Source: UBA5734 sp964499985
GTDB taxonomy: Bacteria; Bacillota; Clostridia; Saccharofermentanales; UBA5734
Direction: 5' to 3'
Assembly: GCA_964499985.1 (NCBI GenBank)
Contig: CAZCMX010000003.1
Span: 3,888 to 67,887, forward strand
Length of the DNA stretch: 64,000 nucleotides
Of the stretch, positions 25,832-34,700 are shown one piece after another. Positions within the stretch are counted from its first letter, which is position 1; the number at the start of each line of letters is the position of its first letter. A program made the position numbers and the translations under genes. The notes below the pieces were generated by a model. That model saw only the letters and a list, made by a program, of their open reading frames with translations, was not told the origin of the DNA and searched no databases.

Positions 25832-27160
25832 TTATAATGCGGCCAGACCGGCGGCATTGAGCCAGTTCCAGGGCTTGTTGTAATGGGGCTGGAAGAAGAA
25901 GTCCATCAGGGCGAGGTCGTCGATGGTCATCTTGCCCTGGATGGCGACCGAGACGGCATTCATCGACTGGGTCAGGTCGGCTTTGGAGAGGACCTGGGCG
26001 CCCAGGATGCGCCGGCTGCTCTTTTCATAGACCACTTTCAGCCTGATCTGGTTATAGGTCGGCATGAATTCCGGCCGTTCGTTGTCAAGGACCGTGCTGG
26101 TCGCGACATCGAGCCCGGCGTCTTTGGCAGATTGTTCGGTCATGCCGGTGGCAGCGATGTTGAGGTCAAAGATCCGGATACCGGAAGTGCCTTGGGTGCC
26201 GCGGTGGGCGAGTGATTTTTCCTTGAGGTTTCTGCCGATCAGGACGCCCATGCGGACCGCATTGGTGGCCAGCGGGATATATTCGGTTTTGCCAGTCGGA
26301 TTGTAACGGACCGCGCAGCAATCACCACCGGCCAGGACATCGGGATGGCTGGTATGCATGTATTCATCAACGACGATGGCGCCATTGGGCAGCATGTCGA
26401 GCTGGTCCTTGAATAAGGCGGTATTGGGACGAAAACCAATGCAGAGGATGACCAGGTCGGCTTCATAACGCCCTTTGTCGGTTTTGACGGCAGTCACAGC
26501 ACCATCCTTGCCTTCAAATTCGGTGACACATTCGCCGAGCGCGAGCTGGATCTGGTTTTCCTTTAAGGTGGCTTCGACTTCGCTGGTGAATTCGGCATCG
26601 AGGTATTTGTTGAGGACCCGGGGGAGGGCGTCGATCAGGACGACTTCCTTGCCGTTCTCGCGAAAGGCTTCGACGAGCTCGACGCCAATATAACCAGCTC
26701 CGACGACCACCACCCGCCTGGCATCGGATGTCTTGTCGATAATGGTCTTGGCGTGATTGAAATTTTTCGACAGGAGGATATTCTTCTGGTCGATGCCGGG
26801 GATCCGGGGGGTGATCGGCCAGGAGCCAGTGGTGATGACGAGCTTGTCAAAACCATCCGTAAATTCCGCATCTGTCAGGAGATTTTTCACTTTGACCGTC
26901 TTGCTGGCAATGTCCACTGCAAGGACATCATGGTTCATCTGGGTATCAACCCCGAGCTTGGCCAGGCTCTCCGGCGAGCTGTAGAACAAACCGTTGGCAT
27001 CCTTGACGACACCACCGACGTACAGGGCAATACCACAGGAAAGAAAAGAAATATTGTCGTTGCGTTCATAGACGGTGACCTGGGCATCCGGGTGCAGTTT
27101 TTTGATGTTGACGATGGCAGCGGTGCCGGCATGGGTGCAGCCAATAACTAGGACTTTCAT
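25832..27160 (-). CDS. nox: NADH oxidase / CoA-disulfide reductase family flavoprotein
   Basis: FAD- and NADH-dependent enzyme that reduces oxygen (water-forming NADH oxidase) or a related disulfide. The N-terminal FAD loop VIGCTHAGTAA, the redox Cys in FLSCGIALYVGG, the second Rossmann motif VVVVGAGYIGVEL and the FAD block VLAGGDCCAV are all present; 442 residues is normal. The start is set at the second ATG (27160), 8 bp after GAGG; the first ATG is only 2 bp from it. In an anaerobe this would be an oxygen-defence or NAD-recycling enzyme. Its promoter region contains a 13-bp palindrome and a cre-like site. Confidence 0.92.
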   Translation of the reverse strand: MKVLVIGCTHAGTAAIVNIKKLHPDAQVTVYERNDNISFLSCGIALYVGGVVKDANGLFYSSPESLAKLGVDTQMNHDVLAVDIASKTVKVKNLLTDAEFTDGFDKLVITTGSWPITPRIPGIDQKNILLSKNFNHAKTIIDKTSDARRVVVVGAGYIGVELVEAFRENGKEVVLIDALPRVLNKYLDAEFTSEVEATLKENQIQLALGECVTEFEGKDGAVTAVKTDKGRYEADLVILCIGFRPNTALFKDQLDMLPNGAIVVDEYMHTSHPDVLAGGDCCAVRYNPTGKTEYIPLATNAVRMGVLIGRNLKEKSLAHRGTQGTSGIRIFDLNIAATGMTEQSAKDAGLDVATSTVLDNERPEFMPTYNQIRLKVVYEKSSRRILGAQVLSKADLTQSMNAVSVAIQGKMTIDDLALMDFFFQPHYNKPWNWLNAAGLAAL

Positions 27161-27236
27161 GATCATTACCTCATCTTCGTTCGATTCATTCGATCAACGT
27201 CCGCCTGACCGGTGCGCCGCAGCGGTTTGACACGGT

Positions 27237-27249
27237 TGGAAACGTTTGC
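27237..27249 (-). promoter_or_regulatory. Cre/LacI-like operator in the nox leader
   Basis: TGGAAACGTTTGC shares TGGAAACGTT with the complement of the operator before GH32 (1466-1479). It lies downstream of the predicted nox -10, where bound protein would block transcription. Confidence 0.45.
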
Positions 27250-27253
27250 GAAA

Positions 27254-27266
27254 GTGATAATATCAC
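27254..27266 (-). promoter_or_regulatory. Palindromic extended -10 promoter of nox
   Basis: GTGATA-A-TATCAC is a perfect 6-1-6 palindrome. Read on the minus strand it contains TGATATTAT, an extended -10 (TGnTATTAT), about 90 bp before the nox start. Overlap of a dyad with the -10 suggests repression by an unknown redox or metabolic regulator. Confidence 0.5.
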
Positions 27267-27379
27267 AGTGTTTCGCTCAGAAATGAAACGCAGGTAACGA
27301 AAATAAGAATCATGATCAATTATTTCCAGGGCTCTGGCAGTGACTGGTCTGCATCATCAACCTGGCAGGCTGGCCAGGT

Positions 27380-27796
27380 TTAATTGAAACGCGCGATCAG
27401 GATATGCAGCATCATCGCCAGACCTAAAAGGACGGCCACCGTGCGATGGGCGACAAGCCAAAGACCGGGCCTTTTCTTTTTCACATATGTGCCAAACCCG
27501 CCCAGGCTGCCCTGGATGACAAGCAGGAGACCGGCCACGACCCCTGATGGAAACAGGCCCCAGCTGCGGGACTGAACCAGGAAATGAGCGATCAAGGCGA
27601 CCGAAGTGATGATGGCAAACCAGCGATGCTTGCTGACAATGAAGCGCATGAACTGGGTATAACCCTGGCGCAGCGCATCTTCTTTGGGCCGTTTGAGGAT
27701 CACGGCTTTGTTGAACCGTTTGACAAAATAATTGAGGATCGTCAATAAGTACCCCAAAGCGATGACATAGCCAAGGAACCTGCCCAGTGTGAACAT
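27380..27796 (-). CDS. Four-helix membrane protein, candidate di-heme b-type cytochrome
   Basis: 138 residues with four hydrophobic helices. Helix 2 has KHRWFAIITSVALIAH and helix 4 has AHRTVAVLLGLAMMLH: in both a His-Arg is followed by a second His exactly 14 residues on, the spacing of bis-His heme ligands in b-type cytochromes. The start is the ATG at 27796 after GGAGG. It is separated by 212 bp from nox, which is upstream-oriented on the same strand, and diverges from a YbaK-like gene. I do not recognise the family; heme binding is inferred from the repeated His pattern. Confidence 0.65.
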   Translation of the reverse strand: MFTLGRFLGYVIALGYLLTILNYFVKRFNKAVILKRPKEDALRQGYTQFMRFIVSKHRWFAIITSVALIAHFLVQSRSWGLFPSGVVAGLLLVIQGSLGGFGTYVKKKRPGLWLVAHRTVAVLLGLAMMLHILIARFN

Positions 27797-27867
27797 AATG
27801 GCCTCCAATGATTTGATTTGGCTGCTGGTTGCTGAAAATCGAATCGTTTTGCGCTAAAATAGGCTCC

Positions 27868-28338
27868 ATGGCGATCGAAATTGTCCGCAACTTTTTTAAT
27901 ATGCATGGTCTGGCTGACCGGATTCTCGAATTTCCTGTGTCGAGCGCGACCGTCGAGCTGGCGGCCCAGGCCTTGGGCTGCGAGGCCAAACGGATCGCCA
28001 AGACCTTGTCCTTTCTGGTGGCAGGCTCGGTTGTCCTGGTCGTCGCTGCCGGCGATGCCCGGATCGACAATGGCAAATTCAAAGCCCAGTTTGGCGCCAA
28101 GCCGAAAATGCTCGATGCCGAGCATGTCCTTGCGGCGACCGGTCATGCAGTGGGCGGCGTTTGCCCATTTGCAATCCCGGAGGGTGTGCCGGTCTACCTC
28201 GATGTCTCGCTGCAGCGATTCAAAACGGTATTTCCCGCCTGTGGCAGCAGCAATAGCGCGATCGAGCTGACTACGATTGAACTGGAGCACTATGCCAGGG
28301 CAAGCGGCTGGGTGGATGTCTGCAAGAGCTGGGAATGA
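27868..28338 (+). CDS. YbaK/EbsC-type aminoacyl-tRNA deacylase domain protein
   Basis: 156-residue editing-domain protein that hydrolyses mischarged aminoacyl-tRNA in its family. The patterns LGCEAKRIAKTLSF, the Lys in FGAKPKML and GGVCPFAIP are characteristic. The ATG at 27868 is preceded by TAAAAT seven bases upstream, with no good ribosome site, so the mRNA may be leaderless. Its stop lies 4 bp from the stop of the convergent MORN gene. Which aminoacyl-tRNA it edits cannot be told. Confidence 0.88.
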   Translation: MAIEIVRNFFNMHGLADRILEFPVSSATVELAAQALGCEAKRIAKTLSFLVAGSVVLVVAAGDARIDNGKFKAQFGAKPKMLDAEHVLAATGHAVGGVCPFAIPEGVPVYLDVSLQRFKTVFPACGSSNSAIELTTIELEHYARASGWVDVCKSWE

Positions 28339-28342
28339 TGGT

Positions 28343-28777
28343 TCAATACACGTAATTGATGAAGTCGGACGGGACATGGAAAATCAGCTGGCCGTTTTCG
28401 GTGTATTCGATGCCGTCATAAAAGCAGTCAGGGAATTTGACGACCGGGGATTCGATCGGGCCGCGCTTTAGAACATTGAAGGTGCCGATGAACCATTTGC
28501 TGCCATCATCGCGGTAGAGGACACCACTGGCATAATAGCGGGGTCCGATATAGGCGCGGGGGCGCTTGTTGAAAATGCCTTCGAACTTGATCTGGCCGTT
28601 GGGATAGTATTCGACACCGATGTCGATCGACCAGTCATTGAAGATGCCATCGAAATGTTTCTGGCCATCCGGGTAATAGCTGATGCCGCGGCCATTGGGG
28701 ACTGCGCCGGAGGCGCCCAATTTATACTCGCCCTCGTATTTGAGCTGGCCTTTTTCATAAAAGAGTCTTCCGCGCAT
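28343..28777 (-). CDS. MORN-repeat protein
   Basis: 144 residues built of about four MORN-like repeats: YEKGQLKYEGEYKLG, YPDGQKHFDGIFN, YPNGQIKFEGIFNK and a more divergent DDGSKWFIGTFN. No signal peptide. GGCAGGG precedes the ATG. Similar short proteins are often labelled YwqK-type; the function is unknown. Convergent with the YbaK-like gene. Confidence 0.82.
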   Translation of the reverse strand: MRGRLFYEKGQLKYEGEYKLGASGAVPNGRGISYYPDGQKHFDGIFNDWSIDIGVEYYPNGQIKFEGIFNKRPRAYIGPRYYASGVLYRDDGSKWFIGTFNVLKRGPIESPVVKFPDCFYDGIEYTENGQLIFHVPSDFINYVY

Positions 28778-28817
28778 AAATCCCTGCCAATCGTCCGTTT
28801 TTAACAGCCTGCAAGGC

Positions 28818-28848
28818 TTGACTTGAAGTTCACTTCCAGCCGTATGAT
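28818..28848 (+). promoter_or_regulatory. MerR-type promoter with 19-bp spacer
   Basis: TTGACT (28818-28823), a 19-bp spacer, TATGAT (28843-28848). The spacer holds the dyad CTTGAAGT-TC-ACTTCCAG (28822-28839, 7 of 8 pairs). An overlong 19-bp spacer with a central dyad is typical of MerR-family activators such as those controlling aldehyde-responsive reductases. Confidence 0.6.
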
Positions 28849-28927
28849 GACATTGTAGACTAGCAAAATTCAGCTGGCAAGGAATGGCAAAGTCATTCCG
28901 AGGCTCGATTCAAGGAGGCATAGGGAT

Positions 28928-30067
28928 ATGGAATCAAGGCATTGGCAAAAACTGGCCCTGGACACTTCGATTTTTGGGATTGGCTGCATGCGGCTGCCGC
29001 TGCAGGCTGGCCAGACGGATGGCGCCCTGATCGACGAGGCGGAAGCCATCCGGATGATCCGGGCCGGGATCGATGGCGGCGTCACCTATATCGATACAGC
29101 CTACCCATACCATGGGGGCAATAGCGAGCTGGTCGTCGGCAAGGCCTTGCAGGATGGCTATCGTGAGAAGGTTGTCCTGGCGACCAAGCTGCCCGTCTGG
29201 GAGGTTGAGACCGCCGCGGACTTTGACCGTCTGCTCAACCGCCAGCTGGAGAAATTGCAGACCGACCATGTGGATTTCTACCTGCTGCATGCCCTGCACC
29301 AGGGCACCTGGGGCAAGGTGCGCGACCTTGGGGTCCTGGAGTTCCTGGACCGGGCCAAAGCCGATGGCCGGATCCGTTACGCGGCTTTTTCGTTCCATGA
29401 CCAGCTGCCATTGTTCAAGGAAATCATCGACAGCTATGCCTGGGAGATGTGCCAGATCCAGCTCAATATTCTCGATGTCGATTATCAGGCTGGCCTGGCT
29501 GGTCTGGAGTATGCCGCAGCCCGGGGCATTGGCGTCGTTGTCATGGAGCCCTTGCGCGGCGGGGCCCTGGCTGCCCATGTGCCGTCGGATATCCAGGCCA
29601 TCTGGGATGAGGCCGCCGAACCCCGGTCCGGCGTGGAATGGGCTTTCCGCTGGCTGGCCAACCGGCCGGAGGTCAAGGTCATTCTCAGTGGCGTCAGCAC
29701 GATGGAGCAGCTCGAGGATAATCTCCGGATTTTCGCCAGTACGCATCCGGGCTGCCTGACTGCCGCAGACGAGGCCAGGGTGGACCGGGTCCGGGCCCTG
29801 TACCAGAGCAAGATCCAGGTCGATTGCACGGGCTGCGAATATTGCCTGCCCTGCCCATCGGGCGTGGCGATCCCATCGGTCTTCCGCGCCTATAACCAGG
29901 CCTTCATGATCGAGGATCTGGCATCTGGCCAGAGCAGCTATCAATGGCTGGTGAAAAACCACGAAGACGCCACGCTCTGTGTCGAATGCGGTGCCTGCGA
30001 GCAGGTCTGTCCGCAGCATATCCCGATCATTGCCAAGCTCAAGTCTGCCCACGCCTATCTGGGATAA
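28928..30067 (+). CDS. Aldo/keto reductase with C-terminal 4Fe-4S domain
   Basis: 379 residues. The first 280 form the AKR barrel (GCMRLPLQ, YIDTAYPYHGGNSE, VVLATKLPVW, LLHAL). The C-terminus has two cysteine clusters, CTGCEYCLPCP at about 299 and CVECGACEQVCP at about 350, forming two ferredoxin-like Fe-S clusters. GGAGG lies 11 bp before the ATG. Proteins with this layout are common in Clostridia and may accept electrons from ferredoxin. The upstream promoter looks MerR-controlled, suggesting aldehyde or electrophile stress. Confidence 0.9.
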   Translation: MESRHWQKLALDTSIFGIGCMRLPLQAGQTDGALIDEAEAIRMIRAGIDGGVTYIDTAYPYHGGNSELVVGKALQDGYREKVVLATKLPVWEVETAADFDRLLNRQLEKLQTDHVDFYLLHALHQGTWGKVRDLGVLEFLDRAKADGRIRYAAFSFHDQLPLFKEIIDSYAWEMCQIQLNILDVDYQAGLAGLEYAAARGIGVVVMEPLRGGALAAHVPSDIQAIWDEAAEPRSGVEWAFRWLANRPEVKVILSGVSTMEQLEDNLRIFASTHPGCLTAADEARVDRVRALYQSKIQVDCTGCEYCLPCPSGVAIPSVFRAYNQAFMIEDLASGQSSYQWLVKNHEDATLCVECGACEQVCPQHIPIIAKLKSAHAYLG

Positions 30068-30093
30068 CAGGGGAAAACAGAGGAACCAAGACC

Positions 30094-30125
30094 AAAAGAC
30101 CGGGCGGCAACGCCCGGTCTTTTTA
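30094..30125 (+). terminator. Rho-independent terminator of the Fe-S aldo/keto reductase
   Basis: AAGACCGGGCG-GCAA-CGCCCGGTCTT followed by TTTT, a long perfect stem with a GCAA tetraloop. Confidence 0.92.
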
Positions 30126-30158
30126 TAGTGCAGAGAAAACGGTCCTGAAAAACACCAA

Positions 30159-30185
30159 AACGCCGGGCCCTACATTCCCGGCGTT
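30159..30185 (-). terminator. Rho-independent terminator of fucI
   Basis: AACGCCGGG/CCCGGCGTT, followed on the minus strand by TTTTGGTGTTTTT, 64 bp beyond the fucI stop. Confidence 0.75.
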
Positions 30186-30249
30186 CTGGCATCTGAGGAG
30201 AAAATTCGAGATAACAGGTGAGTGTCTGACCTGCTGTCGATGAGAGGAA

Positions 30250-32058
30250 TCAGCCGAAGAGTGGGCCGTAGGTTTCGCAGGCCCGGTAGTCGGCACTTTC
30301 GCTGCTGACCGTGCCAAAGGCAGACCAGGCATGCGGACGGAAGATTTTGTCAGCGGGGACATTGTGCATGGCGACCGGAATGCGCAGCATGCTGGCCAGG
30401 GTGATCAGCTTGGCGCCGATATGGCCATAGCTGAAGGAGCCATGGTTGGCACCCCAATTGGCCATGACGCTGTAGACATCCTTGAAAGCACCCTCACCCG
30501 TGACGCTCGGAGCGAACCAGGTGGTGGGCCAGGTGGGGTCGGTGCGCTTCTGCAAGGTCTGGCTGACTTCCTCGGGCAGCTCAACGGTATAGCCTTCGGC
30601 GATCTGGAGCACCGGGCCAAGACCTTCCACTTTATTGATCCGGACCATCGTGACCGGGATCTCTGCTTTGGTTTCAAACATCGAGGAGAAACCGCCGCCG
30701 CGGAAATAGCCGACATTGGCCGGGCACCAGGCGGTGGCGGCCAGACAGGCGTCTGCGTCTTCGCTGGTCATTTCCCAGAAGGGCTTCATGACCGCCTTGC
30801 CTTCAGCGTCGCGCATGGCGGCACTGCCATCGAGGGCTGCGGCACCGGAGTTGATCAGGTGGATCAGGCCCTGGGCGGCCTTGCCTTCCGGCTTCCAGCC
30901 GGTGACACGTTCGATGGCGTCCGGGCTCCAGTAGGTGCGGACATCGGCAAAGACTGAGGCCGCGTCATTGACGAGGTGGCCGAGCAGCATGGACATGGCA
31001 TTCATGGCATCATTTTCGGTGGCGAGGACCATCGGTTCACGGATGCCGTTCCAGTCGAAGGAGGAACCCAGGATGGCCTCGGAGAAGTCGTGATTCGGGA
31101 AATGGTCGGTCCACTGGCGCTGGCCCTGGACACCACCGGCGATCGCATTGCGGCCGAGGGCTTCTTCGCCATAACCCATTTCGGCCAGCTTGGGGTTGCC
31201 GATCAGGATATCGCGGATGATCAGGGTCTGCTGGATGACGCGATCCCACTCGGCGGCTTTTTCTTCGGCGGTATGGGCCAGCGGGCTGCCGACATTGACA
31301 TCGAAGCCTTCCTTGCAGTAAGCCTCGCGCCAGGCCTTGGCCTTGGCGAATTCTTCGGCGTCATAGATTTTGCGGGCGATGCGGCGTTCGATTTCGACCT
31401 GGTCGAGCCATTCGGTCCGCAGACCGAAATATTCCTGCAGCATCTGGGGATCGACGACCGATCCGGCGATACCCATGCAGGGGCCGCCAATATTGACATA
31501 GGATTTGCCCCTCATCATGCCAACGGCGATGGCCGCCTTGGCCCAGAGCAGGATCTTTTCCGCGACATCGGCCGGAACGCTGGTATCGCTGGAATCCTGG
31601 ACATCATGACCATAAATGGCAAAGGCCGGCAGCTTGCGCTGGGCATGGGCAGCCATGACAGCAGCCAGATAGACGGCGCCGGGACGCTCGGTGCCATTGA
31701 AGCCCCAGACTGCTTTGACCGTGAGCGGATTCATGTCCATCGTCTCCGTGCCATAGCACCAGCAGGGGGTGACCGTCAGGGTGGCGGTGACATTCTCGCG
31801 GGCGAACAGGTCCTCACAGGCGGCAGCTTCGGCCACGCCGCCAATGCAGGTCTCGGCAATGACACATTCGATCGGCAGGCCATTGGCATGGCGCAGGTTC
31901 TTTGTGATCAGGTCAGCGGCCTGGCGGGCCATGGCCATGGTGCGGTCTTCGAGGGATTCGCGGACGCCCATCCGGCGGCCATCGATGGTGGGGCGGATGC
32001 CAATTTTCGGCATGCGGCCGACATTTCTGTTGACGGGAGCGTTCTTTACTTGTGGCAT
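30250..32058 (-). CDS. fucI: L-fucose isomerase
   Basis: Isomerises L-fucose to L-fuculose (many also take D-arabinose). 602 residues, normal for the hexameric Mn enzyme. Metal and catalytic residues lie in VLATENDAMNAM (Glu), FADVRTYWSP (Asp) and the C-terminal GANHGSFSYGHIG (His); the N-terminal PKIGIRPTIDGRR block is also typical. The start is the ATG at 32058 after GGAGG; a frame starting 15 bp upstream overlaps that site. It diverges from the AraC regulator at 32191. Fuculokinase and aldolase genes are not in the window. Confidence 0.95.
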   Translation of the reverse strand: MPQVKNAPVNRNVGRMPKIGIRPTIDGRRMGVRESLEDRTMAMARQAADLITKNLRHANGLPIECVIAETCIGGVAEAAACEDLFARENVTATLTVTPCWCYGTETMDMNPLTVKAVWGFNGTERPGAVYLAAVMAAHAQRKLPAFAIYGHDVQDSSDTSVPADVAEKILLWAKAAIAVGMMRGKSYVNIGGPCMGIAGSVVDPQMLQEYFGLRTEWLDQVEIERRIARKIYDAEEFAKAKAWREAYCKEGFDVNVGSPLAHTAEEKAAEWDRVIQQTLIIRDILIGNPKLAEMGYGEEALGRNAIAGGVQGQRQWTDHFPNHDFSEAILGSSFDWNGIREPMVLATENDAMNAMSMLLGHLVNDAASVFADVRTYWSPDAIERVTGWKPEGKAAQGLIHLINSGAAALDGSAAMRDAEGKAVMKPFWEMTSEDADACLAATAWCPANVGYFRGGGFSSMFETKAEIPVTMVRINKVEGLGPVLQIAEGYTVELPEEVSQTLQKRTDPTWPTTWFAPSVTGEGAFKDVYSVMANWGANHGSFSYGHIGAKLITLASMLRIPVAMHNVPADKIFRPHAWSAFGTVSSESADYRACETYGPLFG

Positions 32059-32190
32059 CGGTGGTTCCTCCATATCAATTTGCCTATTGCAAAATGCGGA
32101 TTTCTGTTACTTTCATTGTAAGTGGACAAATGGTTTTAAACATGGATTATCTGGTAAAATAATGAATCATCAGGGAGGCTGGAGGGGGCC

Positions 32191-33063
32191 ATGATTAAAA
32201 CATCCAGGCATGAGCCGATCGAAAACAGGGCTCATTTCACAACCGACTCGCGGGGGATCACGCGCAATAATCTGCTGATGAGCCATCTCAACCAGTTGTC
32301 GGTCGACCTGCTCGACCATGGCTATTTCGTCGGCAATATGCAATGGAACCAGTATGCGGTCCATTCACCTTTTGCCCGGATTTACTACATGGTGGCGGAC
32401 CGGGGCTGGCTTGACACGGCCCAGGGCAGGATTGACCTGATTCCCGGCACCATGTACCTGATTCCGCCGCGCACCCGGGTGGACCTGAGAACCGAAGGCC
32501 GGATCGAGAAGTTCTACTTCCATGTCACCTGCCGCTACGGAGAAATGGATATTCTGGACAATATCAATCGCTGCTTCACTCTGCCGCTCAGACCGGACCT
32601 GCTGCATCAGCTGCTGTCCGCCTATTCGGGCGGCCAGCTGCCCGACCTGCTGGCGATCAAGGGACTGGTCTACCAGACCCTGGCCAGCTTTTTCCGCGAC
32701 TGTCTGCCGGATATCAGTGATCGTCTGGCTCTAGCCAACGAATACAAGCTGGTCTATGCTTACATCGAGCAGAATTTGTCGGCCAGCCTATCCACGCAGC
32801 AGATCTGTGAGGTCCTGGATCTGCCCTACGAAACCTTTCGCCGCAAATTTCGCCGGGATAACGGAATCACGGTGCACCAGTACATTGCCAACCGGCTGAT
32901 CCAGCGGGCCTCTCTGGGACTACTTTTGACCAGAGACACCGTGCAGCAGATCGCCAGCCAGCTGGGATTTGCCGATGAATTTTATTTTTCCCGGTTCTTC
33001 AAGCAGAAAATGGAGTACAGCCCGCGTGAATACCGCCGGATCAATGCGGTGCTCCGGCACTAG
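32191..33063 (+). CDS. AraC family transcriptional regulator
   Basis: 290 residues with an N-terminal cupin-like sugar-sensing domain (GTMYLIPPRTRVDLR) and a C-terminal double helix-turn-helix from about 195 (STQQICEVLDLPYETFRRKF, then QQIASQLGFADEFYFSRFFK). It diverges from fucI and runs into the YesN/YesM sensor genes, so it probably activates fucose genes. GGAGG sites precede the start. The inducer is inferred. Confidence 0.9.
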   Translation: MIKTSRHEPIENRAHFTTDSRGITRNNLLMSHLNQLSVDLLDHGYFVGNMQWNQYAVHSPFARIYYMVADRGWLDTAQGRIDLIPGTMYLIPPRTRVDLRTEGRIEKFYFHVTCRYGEMDILDNINRCFTLPLRPDLLHQLLSAYSGGQLPDLLAIKGLVYQTLASFFRDCLPDISDRLALANEYKLVYAYIEQNLSASLSTQQICEVLDLPYETFRRKFRRDNGITVHQYIANRLIQRASLGLLLTRDTVQQIASQLGFADEFYFSRFFKQKMEYSPREYRRINAVLRH

Positions 33064-33096
33064 GCTGAATGGACTGATCGAGAGGCCTGAAACGAG

Positions 33097-34698
33097 ATGT
33101 ACAAGCTGATGATTGTCGAGGATGAGGCACTGGTTCGCGAGGCCGTCCTGAAAATGATCGATTTCCAGAACCAGGGGTTCGAAGTGGTCGCCGTCTGTGA
33201 AGATGGCCAGGAAGCGGTCGAACAATACGTCCGGCTTGCCCCCGATCTCGTGATCACCGACATTTGCATGCCCTTTGTCAGCGGGCTCGAACTGGCAGCC
33301 CTGATTGCCGAAGCGGGACGTGGCACCCAGGTGGTCATCATCACGGGTTTTGATGATTTCAATTTTGCCAAGCAGGCGATCAAGAGCCAAGTCGCCAGCT
33401 ATATCCTGAAGCCGGTGACTCCGGGCGAATTTGTCGAGGTGCTGGCCGAGGCCCGGAAGCGGCTGGATGAACAGCATGAACAACGCCGCCAGATCCTGGA
33501 GGCCCAGCGCCAGATCCATCTGAGCAGTCCCCTGGTCCGTGACCAGCTGTTCAACCGCCTGATCCAGGGATCGGTCAACCTTTCCAGCATGGCAGAAGAG
33601 CTGAGGCTGTTTGGCCTCGATAGCAGCCATACGTCTTTCCAGATCGCCCTGGTCAAAGCGGACCGCCTCGAATCAGACGCGCGGGACTTGCGGGTCAATA
33701 TCCAGTTGCTGCAGTTCATGATTGCCAATATTGTGACCGAGCTGGCCGCAGCTTTTCCTGACTTTGTTGCGTTTCAGCTGGCCGATGGCCGCACGGCTCT
33801 GCTCGGCTCGGCAAATGCCAGCCAGGAGCTCAATACGCAATTGCATGATTTGGGCCATCGCGTGATCTCGACCATCCGCCAAGTGCTCAAGATCGGGGTC
33901 ACCGTCGGCTGTGGCCAGATCGTCACAGATGTCGCCCTGCTGAATGAGTCCTATGCTTCGGCTCAGCGCAGCCTCGATTATCGTTTCCTGTTACCGGACA
34001 AGGCCCTGGTTTTTCCGGAAGACATCCGCAAACAGGCCCAGTCCATCGATCTGGCCAGTCTGGAAGAGGAGATTGTCCGCCAAGTCCGCCTGCAGGATGA
34101 ACCGAAGCTCCATGCAGCGATTGCCCAGCTGGGCCAGGCGATCCGGCTGTCTTTCCAGTCCAGGACGGACACCCAGTTCGAATGGGCGCGCCTGACCACC
34201 CGGCTGGCCGGGATGATCAGAAGCGAAGCCGGGGATGAGGTGACCTTGCCAGACCAGACCCTGCCCCAGACGGACGACCAGAATTTCCTCAGCACCATGC
34301 AGGACTGGCTGGGACACTATTGCCTGGCTTGCATAGGCATCCTCAGCGGCAGCCGCAACCGGGAGAACAAGCGGCTGAGCCTGGTTGCCACGGCGTATAT
34401 CCGCGAGCATTTTGCCGACAGCCAGCTGTCTTTGCTGGAGGTCTGCAACCATGCTGCTGTCAGCCTGAGCTATTTCAGCCAGCTGTTCAAAGAGGAAACC
34501 GGCAAGACCTTTGTCGAGTACCTGACAGAAATCCGCATGGAAAAAGCCAGGGAACTCCTGCGCAATACCGATCGCATGCTGTATGATATCGCAGAGCTGG
34601 TCGGTTATGAGAGTCCGGCCTATTTTACCGTGGCGTTCAAAAAGCAGGTCGGGATCGGGCCGCGCGAATATCGCAAGCAATACAGGCAGGGCAGCTGA
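33097..34698 (+). CDS. YesN-type response regulator (receiver plus AraC DNA-binding domain)
   Basis: 533 residues. The receiver occupies 1-125 with acidic pair Glu8-Asp9, phospho-acceptor Asp55 (LVITDICMPFVSG) and the Lys in YILKPVTPG. A long middle region (about 170-400) is typical of YesN proteins. The C-terminal AraC domain starts near 425 (LSLLEVCNHAAVSLSYFSQL) with a second helix-turn-helix DIAELVGYESPAYF. It lies 33 bp after the AraC gene and 2 bp before its histidine kinase. It likely binds the direct repeats at 37525-37559 before the ABC transporter. Confidence 0.93.
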   Translation: MYKLMIVEDEALVREAVLKMIDFQNQGFEVVAVCEDGQEAVEQYVRLAPDLVITDICMPFVSGLELAALIAEAGRGTQVVIITGFDDFNFAKQAIKSQVASYILKPVTPGEFVEVLAEARKRLDEQHEQRRQILEAQRQIHLSSPLVRDQLFNRLIQGSVNLSSMAEELRLFGLDSSHTSFQIALVKADRLESDARDLRVNIQLLQFMIANIVTELAAAFPDFVAFQLADGRTALLGSANASQELNTQLHDLGHRVISTIRQVLKIGVTVGCGQIVTDVALLNESYASAQRSLDYRFLLPDKALVFPEDIRKQAQSIDLASLEEEIVRQVRLQDEPKLHAAIAQLGQAIRLSFQSRTDTQFEWARLTTRLAGMIRSEAGDEVTLPDQTLPQTDDQNFLSTMQDWLGHYCLACIGILSGSRNRENKRLSLVATAYIREHFADSQLSLLEVCNHAAVSLSYFSQLFKEETGKTFVEYLTEIRMEKARELLRNTDRMLYDIAELVGYESPAYFTVAFKKQVGIGPREYRKQYRQGS

Positions 34699-34700
34699 GC

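Noticed and set aside
28934..30052. About 370-codon minus-strand frame opposite the Fe-S aldo/keto reductase
   Set aside because: The plus strand has the AKR motifs, two cysteine clusters, a ribosome site and a terminator; the antisense frame has none.
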